From Paracoccus sp. M683 (GTDB lineage: Bacteria; Pseudomonadota; Alphaproteobacteria; Rhodobacterales; Rhodobacteraceae), in NCBI RefSeq assembly GCF_007096355.1, contig NZ_VKDF01000008.1:124001-188000 (forward strand): a stretch of 64,000 nucleotides of DNA, given 5' to 3'. Below are positions 44,325 through 55,000 of the stretch, one piece after another. Below the pieces are notes generated by a model. It was not told where the DNA came from and made no database searches. It saw nothing but the letters and a program-made list of their open reading frames with translations. How positions within the stretch are numbered: position 1 is the first letter of the stretch; each line of letters begins with the position of its first letter. The position numbers and the translations under genes are program-made.

Positions 44325-44837
44325 CTAGCGGGCATAGATCTCGGGCATGAAGGGCACATCGGTATCGGCGGGCCGCATTCCGGCTGCGGTCAGCATGGCG
44401 TGGATCTGGCCGCGATGGTGGGTCTGGTGGTTGAACATCTGCACCGCAAGTTCGGTTTTGGGCCGGGTGATATGGCGGCCAAGCGCGCCTGAATGCCAGC
44501 CGATCTCGCCCTGGAACCAATCGGGCTGCAGATGGTCGGCCCAGTCCAGGATCCGGCGATCCATCAGCATCCGCTGTTGGCGGAAGCTGCCCCATTCCTC
44601 GATCAGCGCGGTCGACTGGGGAATGCCACCGGGGGGTAGGCCCTCGCCCGTGAACCGGCCCAGCCAGACCCGGTCGGCCCAGAGCAGATGTGAGAAGGTG
44701 GCCTCGATCGAGCCGAAAAACGCCCCGCGATCGGCGCGGCGGGCGTCATCGTCCAAGCGGTCTGCGGCCGAGATCAGGTTGTCGTTCTGCCACAGGTTAT
44801 AGCGCGCCATCAGCCGGACATATTCGGGATTGGACAT
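44325..44837 (-). CDS. DinB family protein
   Basis: 170 residues from the ATG at 44837. It has the DinB/YfiT four-helix pattern: MARYNLWQNDNLISAADRL, FGSIEATFSHLLWADRVWLGRF with one metal His, and MFNHQTHHRGQIHAMLTAAG with the HxxxH metal pair. Members bind nickel or zinc and include thiol-S-transferases; the role here is unknown. It is divergent from nth with about 108 bases between the starts, which hold both promoters. The about 215 bases between it and the OmpA-like gene show nothing further. Confidence 0.9.
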   Translation of the reverse strand: MSNPEYVRLMARYNLWQNDNLISAADRLDDDARRADRGAFFGSIEATFSHLLWADRVWLGRFTGEGLPPGGIPQSTALIEEWGSFRQQRMLMDRRILDWADHLQPDWFQGEIGWHSGALGRHITRPKTELAVQMFNHQTHHRGQIHAMLTAAGMRPADTDVPFMPEIYAR

Positions 44838-44945
44838 CGCAAATGCACCCCCAGGATCGCACTGCCACGATCCGATCAGGCCATGGGCTGCGTTCTTTGG
44901 CAAGGGCTTCTTGCAATGCCGCCCGCATCCGGCCAAAAGCGCCTC

Positions 44946-45608
44946 ATGGCCAAGATGACACGATTGCCGCAGCCCTTGCCCTTTGCCGATCAGGTCGCGA
45001 TCTTTTCGCGACTGGCCGAGGCCAATCCAGCACCCGAAACCGAATTGCTGTTCGTGAACCCCTTCACGCTGGTCGTGGCCGTGGCGCTGTCGGCGCAGGC
45101 CACGGATGCGGGCGTAAACAAGGCCACGCGCGGGTTGTTCGCGGCCGCCGACAATCCCCAGGCGATGCTGGATCTGGGTGTCGAGGGCGTGATCGAACAT
45201 ATCAAGACCATCGGCCTGTTCCGGCAAAAGGCGCGCAATGTCATCGCGCTGTCGCAGATACTGGTCGATGACTATGGCGGCGAGGTGCCTGACAGCCGCG
45301 CGGCGCTGATGTCGCTGCCGGGGGTGGGGCGCAAGACGGCGAATGTCGTGCTCAGCTGCGTTTTCGGCCTGCCGGCGCAGGCGGTCGATACGCATATTTT
45401 CCGCGTCGGCAACCGCACCCATATCGCGCCTGGCCGCGACGTGGACGAGGTCGAACGCGCGGTCGAGGACAATGTGCCGGCCCGCTTTCAGCACCATGCC
45501 CATCACTGGCTGATCCTGCATGGCCGCTATATCTGCCAGGCGCGGCGCCCGCGCTGTGGCATCTGCACCATCGCCGATCTGTGCCCCTTCGAGGAGAAGA
45601 CGACATGA
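44946..45608 (+). CDS. nth: Endonuclease III
   Basis: 220 residues from the ATG at 44946 (a second ATG is at 44955). The HhH-GPD core has LPGVGRKTANVVLS with the catalytic Lys, and AVDTHIFRVGNR with the catalytic Asp. A C-terminal 4Fe-4S cluster is bound by CQARRPRCGICTIADLC, the C-x6-C-x2-C-x5-C spacing of Nth. It excises oxidised pyrimidines and nicks abasic DNA. The PfkB kinase gene overlaps its stop by four bases. Confidence 0.97.
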   Translation: MAKMTRLPQPLPFADQVAIFSRLAEANPAPETELLFVNPFTLVVAVALSAQATDAGVNKATRGLFAAADNPQAMLDLGVEGVIEHIKTIGLFRQKARNVIALSQILVDDYGGEVPDSRAALMSLPGVGRKTANVVLSCVFGLPAQAVDTHIFRVGNRTHIAPGRDVDEVERAVEDNVPARFQHHAHHWLILHGRYICQARRPRCGICTIADLCPFEEKTT

Positions 45609-46618
45609 CCACCCCCTATGTGATCGGCATCGGCAATGCGGTCATGGATGTGATCACGCCCACTGATGATGCGCGGCTGGCGGCACTTGGCGTCGAAAAG
45701 GGCATCATGCAGCTGATCGAGCGCGAGCGGTCCGAATATCTGATGGCCGCGCAGGCCGATGATCACGGTCCGGGTCGCAGCCAGTCGCGGCTGGTGCCGG
45801 GCGGGTCTGTCGCCAATACGCTGGCGGGCTTGGGTGCCTTGGGGCTGCGGACGGCGTTCATCGGGCGGGTGGCGGATGATCCGTTGGGCCTCAGTTATGC
45901 CGAACAGACCGAGGCGGCGGGAACGGTATTCGTGAATCCTCCGGTTTCGGGCAAGGTGCTGCCGACCAGCCGCAGCATCATCATGGTGACCCCCGATGGC
46001 GAACGCTCGATGAACACCTATCTGGGCATCTCGGCGGAGCTTGGGGCAGATGACGTGAACCCTGCGGTCTTTCAGGGGGCGGATTGGCTGTTCCTCGAAG
46101 GTTATCTGTTCGACAAGCCAGCGGGCAAGCAGGCCTTTCTGAAGGCCGCCGAAGCCTGCCATGCGGCCGGCGGCATGGCAGGGATCGCGCTGAGCGACCC
46201 GTTCTGCGTTGACCGGCACCGGTCGGATTTCCGGCGGCTGGTGGCGGGGCCGATGGATTATGTCGTGGGCAATGTCCATGAATGGTCGTCGCTGTATCAG
46301 ACCGAGGATCTGGAAACCGCGCTGCGCCTTGCATCGGCGGATTGCGATCTGGTGATCTGCACCCGGTCTGGCGAGGACGCCATCCTGATCGGGCAGGGCC
46401 GCCGCGTCGAGGTGCCGGTGAACCGGGTGGTGCCGGTCGATGCGACCGGGGCGGGCGATCAGTTCGCCGCCGGGCTGATCTATGGGCTGGCGACCGGCGC
46501 GTCGCTGGAGGTGGCGGGCCGCATGGGCTGTCTGGCCGCAGCCGAGGTGATCAGCCATGTCGGCCCCCGCCCCGAGCGTGATCTGCGCCAGGATTTCCGG
46601 GCCGAGGGTCTGATCTGA
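45605..46618 (+). CDS. PfkB family carbohydrate kinase (adenosine kinase-like)
   Basis: 337 residues from the ATG at 45605, overlapping the nth stop. It begins YVIGIGNAVMDVITPTDD, has GGSVANTLAGLGALG (PfkB signature 1) and VPVDATGAGDQFAAGLIYGLATG (signature 2, anion hole and catalytic Asp). Sequence character such as NPPVSGKVLPTSRSIIMVTPDGERSMNTYLG resembles the alphaproteobacterial group annotated as adenosine kinase; ribokinase-like activity on another nucleoside or sugar is possible. Confidence 0.9.
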   Translation: MTTPYVIGIGNAVMDVITPTDDARLAALGVEKGIMQLIERERSEYLMAAQADDHGPGRSQSRLVPGGSVANTLAGLGALGLRTAFIGRVADDPLGLSYAEQTEAAGTVFVNPPVSGKVLPTSRSIIMVTPDGERSMNTYLGISAELGADDVNPAVFQGADWLFLEGYLFDKPAGKQAFLKAAEACHAAGGMAGIALSDPFCVDRHRSDFRRLVAGPMDYVVGNVHEWSSLYQTEDLETALRLASADCDLVICTRSGEDAILIGQGRRVEVPVNRVVPVDATGAGDQFAAGLIYGLATGASLEVAGRMGCLAAAEVISHVGPRPERDLRQDFRAEGLI

Positions 46619-46631
46619 CCGGACCGGCGGC

Positions 46632-47438
46632 CTAGTCCTGCCGTCGCAGCGCCAATGCCCGCAGGGCATGGCCCGGCAGGATCAGAAAGCCGCGCGCATA
46701 TCGACCGGCCAGTCGGCGCGGGTTCGATGCCATCCGCCACAGCCATTCCATCTTGGCGCGGCGAAAGGCCCTGGGGGCGCGCGTCTGCTGACCGGAAATG
46801 AAATCCAGCCCCGCGCCGATCGAGGCGAATCCGACATGCGGCAGGGCCTGACGGGCGCGGATGGCAAAGCGTTCCTGGCGCGGCGCGCCCAGACCCAGCA
46901 GGCACAGGCCCGCGCCCGAGCGGCCGATGGCCTCGATCAGCGCGCCGGCCTCGTCGCCATCGGGGTCGAAGGGAAAGCCCGGAACCGCCTGCATCGCGAT
47001 CCGCAGGCCCGGATGCCCGGCTGCCAACCGCCCGGCTGCCAGCCGCATCGAGTCCTCATTGCCGCCGATCAGCGCCACCGAAACATCGTGATACGCGGCC
47101 AGTGCCGCCAGCGGCACCACCAGCTCGGACCCCGGAACCAGTTGCACGGGCCGACCGGCCAGGCGTGACAGCCAGACCACCGGATTGCCATCCGCGACGA
47201 CCAGATCCTGTGCCGCATAGGCCCGGCGGAACTGCTGATCATGGCCCAGCCTTTCCAGATGATCCACATTCAGCGTGGCCAGCGCAAAGCCGCGACCTTG
47301 GGTCATGCGGGCGTCGATCTCGGCCAGCAGGGCCTGCCGGTCGGGGATGTTCACCCGGACGACCTGACCATCCGAATAGGTAAATCGCATCTGAACGACC
47401 TGACCGTTGGAGTTGACGGACTTTCCTTGTATGGTCAT
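46632..47438 (-). CDS. WecG/TagA/CpsF family glycosyltransferase
   Basis: 268 residues. Family motifs are FALATLNVDHLERLG, VVADGNPVVWLSRLAG (the [ST]-x-NxD/ADG region), LIGGNEDSMRLAA and LGLGAPRQERFAIRARQALPHVGFASIGAGLDFISGQQTRAPRAFRRAKMEWLWRMASNPRRLAGRY. This family adds N-acetylmannosamine uronate or glucuronate type sugars to lipid-linked intermediates in polysaccharide, teichoic acid or EPS synthesis. It is divergent from the polymerase-like gene at 47489 (50-base gap) and marks the left edge of the polysaccharide/PKS-NRPS region. Confidence 0.9.
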   Translation of the reverse strand: MTIQGKSVNSNGQVVQMRFTYSDGQVVRVNIPDRQALLAEIDARMTQGRGFALATLNVDHLERLGHDQQFRRAYAAQDLVVADGNPVVWLSRLAGRPVQLVPGSELVVPLAALAAYHDVSVALIGGNEDSMRLAAGRLAAGHPGLRIAMQAVPGFPFDPDGDEAGALIEAIGRSGAGLCLLGLGAPRQERFAIRARQALPHVGFASIGAGLDFISGQQTRAPRAFRRAKMEWLWRMASNPRRLAGRYARGFLILPGHALRALALRRQD

Positions 47439-47488
47439 GAAACCCCCCAGGCCAGTAATTTCGGCGAAGTGTTTCCAATCGGTTAGCC

Positions 47489-48937
47489 ATGCCCCCGTAT
47501 CCCGTCGCAGCGATCATGCTTTTGGCCTGGCCGATGATCACCGCCGTGATCTTCGCCCGGATGGAACGGGTGAATGCCTTTATCTGGTCGATACTGCTGG
47601 GCTATATGTTCCTGCCGCCATCGGTTGCCATCGACCTGCCGGCCGTGCCCGCCATCACCAAATACGAGATCGCCTCGATGTCGTCGCTGCTGATGCTGTG
47701 GCTGGGCATGGGTCGCAAATCGACCGACCGCGATTCCATGGCCGAGGACCCGCCGCCGGTTTTTCCGCCGATCATCAAGATATTGCTGCTGTTGCTGTTG
47801 TTTTCGGGCGCGATGACGGTGGTGAACAATGGCGACCCGCTGATCGAGGGGATCACCTATCGGCCGGGCATGGATACATCCAGCCTGTTCGCCTTCGTCA
47901 TCATGCAGGGGATCGAGCTGATTCCCTTTTTCGTGGCGTTCCGGCTGTTGTCGACACCGCATCAGACCCGAAAGCTGCTGACGGCCCTGATGATCGGCTA
48001 TCTGATCTATTCGGTGCCGATGTTGATCGAGGTTCGTCTTAGCCCGCAACTGAACGTCTGGATCTATGGCTATTTCCCGCATGATTTTCTGCAAGCCATT
48101 CGCTATGGCGGGTTCAGGCCGATCGTTTTCATGACCCATCCGATCTGGGTTGCATCATTCGCCACGATGGGCCTGATCGCCACTGCCGCCTTGACCCGGA
48201 CCTATCTGATGGGGCCGCGCATGGTGCTGGTGCTTTTCTATCTGGTCGGGGTGCTGATCCTGTGCAAGACGATGACGGCGATCATGATGGCGGCGATCGG
48301 GCTGCCGCTGGTGCTGTTCGCGTCCGCGCGCCATATGCTGACCATCACCATGGTGATCGCGGTCGTGGTGATGGCCTATCCGCTGCTGCGGCTTGTCGAT
48401 GCGATCCCGACAGACGAGATCGTCGAGTTCATCCGCGAATGGCAGCCCGACCGGGCCGGTTCGCTGGAATTCCGGTTCGAGCATGAATTCATGCTGCTTG
48501 AACGCGCGATGCAAAGGCCGCTTTTTGGCTGGGGCAGCTGGGGCCGGAATTTCCCGCTGGATCCGGTCACCGGCAGGTCGCTGGCCATTGCCGATGGCGC
48601 TTGGGTCATCTGGTACGGGACCCGCGGTATCATGGGCTATCTGGCCGCTTTCGGCTTGCTGGTGGTGCCGCTGTTGATCCTGTGGCGCCGCCGGTACGAG
48701 CTGATGCTGCGCCATGACGACCCCTCGACCCTGCTGGTGGCGGCGGTGGCATTGATGCTGGCGCTTAACCTGATCGAGCTGATCCCGAATGGCACGCTGA
48801 CGCCGCTGACCTGGTTGCTGAACGGCACCGTCCTGGGTCATGCCTGCCGCCTGCGCTATACCCGCAATGCCCGGCGGCGCTGGAAGGATGATCGGCGCGA
48901 CCTGTCTGAAAGGACCGGGTTACGCGCCGCGCTATAG
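47489..48937 (+). CDS. Polysaccharide polymerase / O-antigen ligase-like membrane protein
   Basis: 482 residues with about ten hydrophobic segments and a large loop (about residues 305-365, containing REWQPDRAGSLEFRFEHEFMLLERAMQRPLFGWGSWGRN). The pattern of a long loop with 'FGWGSWGR' is that of Wzy/WaaL-type O-antigen polymerase or ligase families (FGxG motif). Such proteins join oligosaccharide units at the periplasmic side. It is 95 bases upstream of the PKS gene on the same strand, and its start is divergent from a glycosyltransferase, so an EPS role is likely. Alternative: an unrelated multi-spanning enzyme. Confidence 0.75.
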   Translation: MPPYPVAAIMLLAWPMITAVIFARMERVNAFIWSILLGYMFLPPSVAIDLPAVPAITKYEIASMSSLLMLWLGMGRKSTDRDSMAEDPPPVFPPIIKILLLLLLFSGAMTVVNNGDPLIEGITYRPGMDTSSLFAFVIMQGIELIPFFVAFRLLSTPHQTRKLLTALMIGYLIYSVPMLIEVRLSPQLNVWIYGYFPHDFLQAIRYGGFRPIVFMTHPIWVASFATMGLIATAALTRTYLMGPRMVLVLFYLVGVLILCKTMTAIMMAAIGLPLVLFASARHMLTITMVIAVVVMAYPLLRLVDAIPTDEIVEFIREWQPDRAGSLEFRFEHEFMLLERAMQRPLFGWGSWGRNFPLDPVTGRSLAIADGAWVIWYGTRGIMGYLAAFGLLVVPLLILWRRRYELMLRHDDPSTLLVAAVALMLALNLIELIPNGTLTPLTWLLNGTVLGHACRLRYTRNARRRWKDDRRDLSERTGLRAAL

Positions 48938-49032
48938 TGTTTATGATTTTTTTGTTGTTGCCTAGGCAGCAGGGCCGGTTGCTGCATATCGTCAATCGGG
49001 TTGGGGCAGGGAATTGGGAATGGTATATCTGA
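48938..49032 (+). promoter_or_regulatory. AT-rich gap upstream of the PKS gene with palindrome
   Basis: The gap between the polymerase-like gene and the PKS contains a TATAGTGTTTATGATTTTTT stretch (from 48933) and the perfect palindrome TGCCTAGGCA (48959-48968), directly followed by a CAGCA/TGCTG pair. It could hold a separate promoter and an operator for the biosynthetic operon. No consensus promoter is convincing. Confidence 0.4.
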
Positions 49033-52000
49033 ATGAGTGAAAGTCACGGTCCGATGGCCCATCCGAATGACATCGCAATTATCGGCATGGCGGCGCAGTT
49101 GCCCGGCGCCGATGATGTCGCGGCATTCTGGAAAAACCTCTGTGAAGGGGTCGAATCCATTCGTCCCGTCAGTCGTGACGATCTGCTTCTGCGCGGCGAA
49201 AACCCGGCGACGCTTTCAGACCCCAACTATGTTCCTGCCGCAGCAATCCTTGATGAATTTGATGGTTTCGATGCCGAGTTCTTCGGGCTGAGCCCCAAGG
49301 ATGCCGCGATCATGGATCCGCAGCATCGCAAGTTTCTGGAGACCTGCTGGCACGGGCTGGAAGATGCCGGCCACATGCCCGAGCGTTTTGCCGGCCCCAT
49401 CGGTGTTTATGCCGGTTGCGGTATGGGCAGTTATTTTTATTTCAATGTTTGTGCAAATCGGGAACTGGTCGAAAATGTCGGTCATTTTCTTTTGCGCCAT
49501 ACCGGGAATGACAAGGACTTTCTATCCACCCGCGTCAGCCATATATTCGACCTGACCGGACCCAGCCTCAATATCCAGACGGCCTGCTCGACCTCGCTGG
49601 TGGCGGTTCATACGGCCTGTCAGTCGCTGGCCTCGGGCGAATGCGACATGGCGCTGGCCGGTGGCGTCACCATCCAGATGCCGCATGGGCGCGGCTATCT
49701 GTTCAAGGAAAACGAGATCTTGTCGCCGGACGGGCATTGTCATGCATTTGACCACCGTGCCGCCGGGACGGTTTTTGGCAGCGGCTCGGCCGTGCTGGTG
49801 TTGCGGCGGCTGTCCGATGCACTGGCCGATGGCGACAATATCCGCGCCATCATCCGCGGCAGCGCGATCAACAATGACGGCGCGTCCAAGGCTGGCTATC
49901 TGGCACCAAGCGTCGAGGGGCAGGCGCAGGCCGTGGCCGAGGCGCTGGTCATGTCGGGTGTCGCGCCCGAAACTGTGGGCTATATCGAATGCCACGGCAC
50001 CGGCACGGCGCTTGGCGATCCGATCGAGGTTGCGGCGCTGAACCAGGCCTTTGCGCGCGTTTCCTCTGGTGGGGCGCGGCAGGGGCCATGCTATATCGGC
50101 TCGGTCAAGACCAATATCGGCCATCTGGATACGGCGGCGGGTGCTGCGGGGCTGATCAAGGCGGTGCGCGCGCTGGAAACCGGGCTGATCCCGCCGACCC
50201 TTGGCTTTCAGGCGCCCAACCCGGCCATCGACTTTGACGGCGGCCCGTTTCAGGTCGCGGATCGGCTGATCGAATGGCAGTCCTCGGCTCCGCGCCGGGC
50301 CGGGGTGAACTCGCTTGGCGTCGGGGGAACCAACGCGCATGTGGTGATTGAACAGCCGCCGGTGCAGGCCGCGTCGGAAAGCTCTGACTGGCCGTTTCAG
50401 ATCTTTGCGGTTTCGGGGCGCAGCAAGACGGCACTGGATGGCAATGCGGCGCAACTGGCCGGGTGGCTGGCGCAGAACGCGGATGCCGATGCCGCCGATA
50501 TCAGCCACACGCTGATCACACGCCGCCGCGCGTTTGAACGCCGCCGCGTGTTGGTTGCCCATGATGCGGCCGAGGCGGCGGCGCTGCTGGAAACCGGCGA
50601 TCCCTACCGGGTGTTCGATCATCAGCCGCTTGGCGATGCGCCCGAGGTGGTGTTCATGCTGCCCGGCGGCGGTTCGCAATATGCGACCATGGCCGAGGGG
50701 CTGTATCAGACCGAACCCGTTTTCCGCGACTGGATGGATCGCGGGCTGACCCATCTGGCCGGCATCAGTGACCATCCGATCCGCGATATCTGGCTGGCCA
50801 GCAATGGCGATCAGGCGGCGGCGGATCAGGCGCTGTTGCAGCCCTCTGTCCAGCTTCCCTTGCTGATGATCACCGAATACGCGCTGGCGCAATTGCTGAT
50901 GTCATGGGGTGTGCGGCCTGCCGCGCTGATCGGGCACAGCATGGGCGAAAATACCGCCGCCGCCATCGCCGGCGTCATGCGGTTCGAGGATTGCATCGGG
51001 CTGGTTCATCTGCGCGGGCGGCTGTTCGACACGGTGCCGGCTGGCGGAATGCTGTCGGTGCCGGTGCCTGCCGATGAACTGCGCGGGCAGTTGCCGCCCG
51101 AGCTTGATCTGGGCGCGGTGAACGCCGCCGATCTTTGTGTCGTCTCTGGCCCGAAAGAGGCGCTGGATGCCTTTGCCGCATCGCTGGCCGGGCAGGGGAC
51201 CGAGACGCAAGTGATCCCGATTTCCATCGCCGCGCATTCACGGATGCTGGACCCGATCCTGCCCGATTTTCGCGCCTATCTTCAGTCGATTCCGCTGTCG
51301 GCGCCACAAATTCCCATCATCTCGAACCGTGATGGCAAGGTTCTTCCCGATTCGGATGCGCAAGACCCGGAATATTGGGTCGCCCATCTTCGCGGCACGG
51401 TCGATTTCGCGGCCGGGATCGAGGCGCTGGCTCAGGGCGAGCCGCGCATATTCCTTGAAGTCGGTCCCGGCCGGGCCATGTCGGGGCTGGCGCAGGCCAA
51501 TGCCGGGGTAAAGGCGCATCAGGTGATCTCGGCGCTGCGACACCGCAAGCAGGATGTGGGCGACGATCTTTATTTCATGACCGCGCTGGCGCGGGTCTGG
51601 GCGGCGGGCGGCCAGATTGACTGGGATCAGATCTGGGGCGGCGCAAGGCGGCGGATGCTGCCCTTGCCCGGCTATGCCTTCCAGCGGAAACGCTATTTCG
51701 TCGAGCCTTCGGCAACCGCGCTGCCGGCTGAAAGCGCGCTGATGCGGATCGAGGATCCGGCGAACTGGGGTTGGCGCCCGGTATGGCGGCTGTCGGCGCC
51801 CGATGTCGAACTGGCGGCGGATGGCACCCCGCGCGTCGACAAGGCGCAATCTCTGCTGATCTTCGCTGACGAGGCGGGGCTGGCCGACCGTGTGATCGCG
51901 CATCTGCGTGGGCTTGGCCATCGCCTTGCCGTGGTCCGCACCGGCGACCGGTTCGAGCGTGTGGGCCCGCGTGATTATCGACTGCCGCCCGAGGAACAGC

Positions 52001-55000
52001 GCGACGGCTATGAACTGCTTCTGGCCGCGCTTCAGGCCGATGACATGGTTATCGACCGCATCGGGCATTTCTGGTCCGTGACCACGGGGGCCGAGGCACG
52101 GGCCGGGTCCAGCCTGTTTCAGGATCAGATGAACCGGGGCTTTTTCAGCCTGCTGCATCTGGCGCAGGCGCTTGGGGATGAGCTGGCCGACCGGCCCGTT
52201 TCGCTGATCGCTTTCGCGAATGATGCGCTGCGGGTCCGTGATGAACCGGCGGAAAGCCCGGAAAAGGCCACCGTTCTGGGGCCGCTGAAGGTGATGCCGC
52301 GTGAATATCCGACATTGGTAACCCGGATGGTCGATTTGCGCCTGCCCGCACCGGCGCGGCGGCTGTTGCCCTTTGGTCCCCGAACCGATCAGGCGGCGCT
52401 GGATCGGCTGGCGTCACAAGCCTGTCAAGAGTTGCTGGCCTCGGCGGACGGCGATGCGACGCAAACCGTCGCCTGGCGCGATGATCGGCGTTTTCTTCAG
52501 CGGCTGACCCCGTTGGAACTGGCGCCCGAGGCGGCAGAACCCGATCAGGCACCTGCTTTTGGGGTGACCTTCATCACCGGTGGCTTTGGCGGCATCGGTC
52601 AGGCCGTGGCCCGTGATCTGGCGGGCCGGGGCGGGGCGAAGCTGGCCCTGTTGTCGCGCGAGGATCTGCCCGAGGATGGCACGGTTCCCTTCTCGGCCAA
52701 GGCGCGCGCCATGGTCGGTTTCCTGCGAGAGCTGCGTGCAGCGGGCGCTCAGGTGATCGCCGTTCAGGCCGATGTCACCAGCCCCGAGGACATGGCTCGC
52801 GCGGTCGCGCGCACGCGTGCCGAACTGGGGGCGCTGGATACGGTGATCCATGCGGCGGGGATCATCAATGATGCGCTGATGGCAGGCAAGGCCGATGGCG
52901 AGGCCTGGGATGTGCTGGCGCCCAAGGTTCACGGCACCAAGGCGCTGGCACAGGCGCTGGCGGATGCGCCGCCCCGGCAGACCGTGCTTTTCGCCTCGAC
53001 CAGCACGGCGACGGCGCCGGCGGGGCAGGTGGATTATGTTGCCGCCAATGAATTTCTGAACGCGGTCGCCCGCGCCGCCCCGCCCGCGCTTGGCCGGGTG
53101 GTGGCGGTGAACTGGGGTGTCTGGTCCGATACCGGCATGGCCGCTCGCGCGATGCAGGTCGAGGCCCCGCAGCCCGCGCTGACGGCACCGGCAGGCGCCG
53201 ATGCGCAGGATCGCGGCCCGCTGCTGGGCGCCGAGGTGTCGGACGCGGGCAAGAATACCCGCGAGTTTCACCGTCTGCTTGATATCGGTGACTGGGTGAT
53301 CGGAGGGCACCGCACCGCGCAGGGGCAGGCCCTGATGCCCGGCACCGGCAATCTGGAACTGTTCGCGCAGGCCCTGGTTGCGACCGGCACGCCCTTGCCG
53401 ATAACGCTTGGCGATGCGCTGTTTCTGCGCCCGCTTTACGTGGCCGATGACCAGCCGACCGCGATTGCGGTTCGCGTCGAAACCGTCGAGGGGGCCTCGC
53501 GCATCACCATCACCGATCCCGACGGGGGCGAGCCTTATGCCACCGCGATGGCCGAACCGGCGCTGCCTGACGCGCGCCGGATCGAGATGCCCGATGGATG
53601 GGATCAGCGAGTGGGCGATGACCAGCCGGCGCTGGCATCGGCGCAGGACGGCGTGATGAATTTCGGCCCTCGCTGGAAGGTGCTGCGCGCCAGCCGTCTG
53701 GGCAATCGCGAGGGTTGGGCAGAACTGCGCCTGCCCCCCGAATTTGCGGCCGAGGCAGGCGCGCATCAGATGCATCCGGCCCTGCTGGATATTGCGACGG
53801 GCTGGGCGATGAAGCTGATTCCCGGCTGGGGTGGGGCACGGCTGTGGGTGCCGGTGGGCTATGAACGGCTGACGCTGATCCAGCCGCTTGGCGATCACCT
53901 GATCAGCCATGTGCGGCTGGTCAAGGGCACGGCCGAAGGCTCGGCCAGGTTCGATGTCACGCTGGCTGGCCCTGATGGCGCCGTCCGCGCCGAGATCACC
54001 GGCTTTGACCTGCGCCGGATGGAGGCGGGGCTGAACGCCGCGCCCATCGGAAAACCGGCGCGCGGGGCCGAAACGCCCGGTGAAAAACGCCTGCGGCACA
54101 ATGTATCGCAAGGCATTCCCGCCGCGCTCGGCCCTCAGGCGATGCGCCGGGCCATGGCCACGGGGCTGCCGCAGGTCTTTGTTTCTTCCCTGGATCTGCC
54201 GGGGCTGGTGGGCGAAGCCTCGATCCCCGCCACGCCCGATATCGAGCGGGATCAGGGGTTCGAACGCCCTGATCTTGAAGGTGATTTTGTGGCCCCTGCG
54301 CCGGGGACGGAAAGCGAATTGGCCTCGATCTGGGCGGATCTTCTGGGTGTGCGCCAGATCGGCGCCGAGGACAGTTTCTTCGACCTTGGCGGGCATTCGC
54401 TGGTGGCGGTGCGGATGTTCGGTCAGGTGCGCAAGGTGTTTGGCGTTGATTTCCCGATCTCGACGCTTTTCGAGGCACCCGATGTAGCCAGGCTGGCCGC
54501 GCTGATCGAGGCGAGGGTTGGCCCGCGCGCGGGGACTGCGGCTGCGGCTGGTGTCGATGGCGGCAGGCCCGCAGCCGGTGTCGGCCCCGCGCGGCGCTAT
54601 GTTGTCGATATGGGTGGGCGCGATGGGGGCACGCCGTTTTTCATCGTCGCAGGCATGTTCGGAAATGTGATGAACCTGCATCAGCTGGCGCAGCGCGTCG
54701 GGCAGGATCGCCGCTTCTTCGGCCTTCAGGCGCGCGGGCTGTTTGGCGAGGACAGGCCCCATGAAAGCTTTGCCGAGGCCGCGCGCGACTATCTGGCCGA
54801 GGTCCGTCAGGTTCAGCCGCATGGGCCTTATCTGCTGGGCGGCTTTTCGGGCGGCGGGCTGATCGCGCTGGAAATGGCGCGGCTGCTTGCCGAGGCGGGC
54901 GAAGAAACGGCGATGCTGGTGATGCTGGACACGCCTTTGCCGCTGCGCCCGGCACTGAGCCGGCGCGACAAGGTGCTGATCCGGGCGCAGGAAATGCGTG

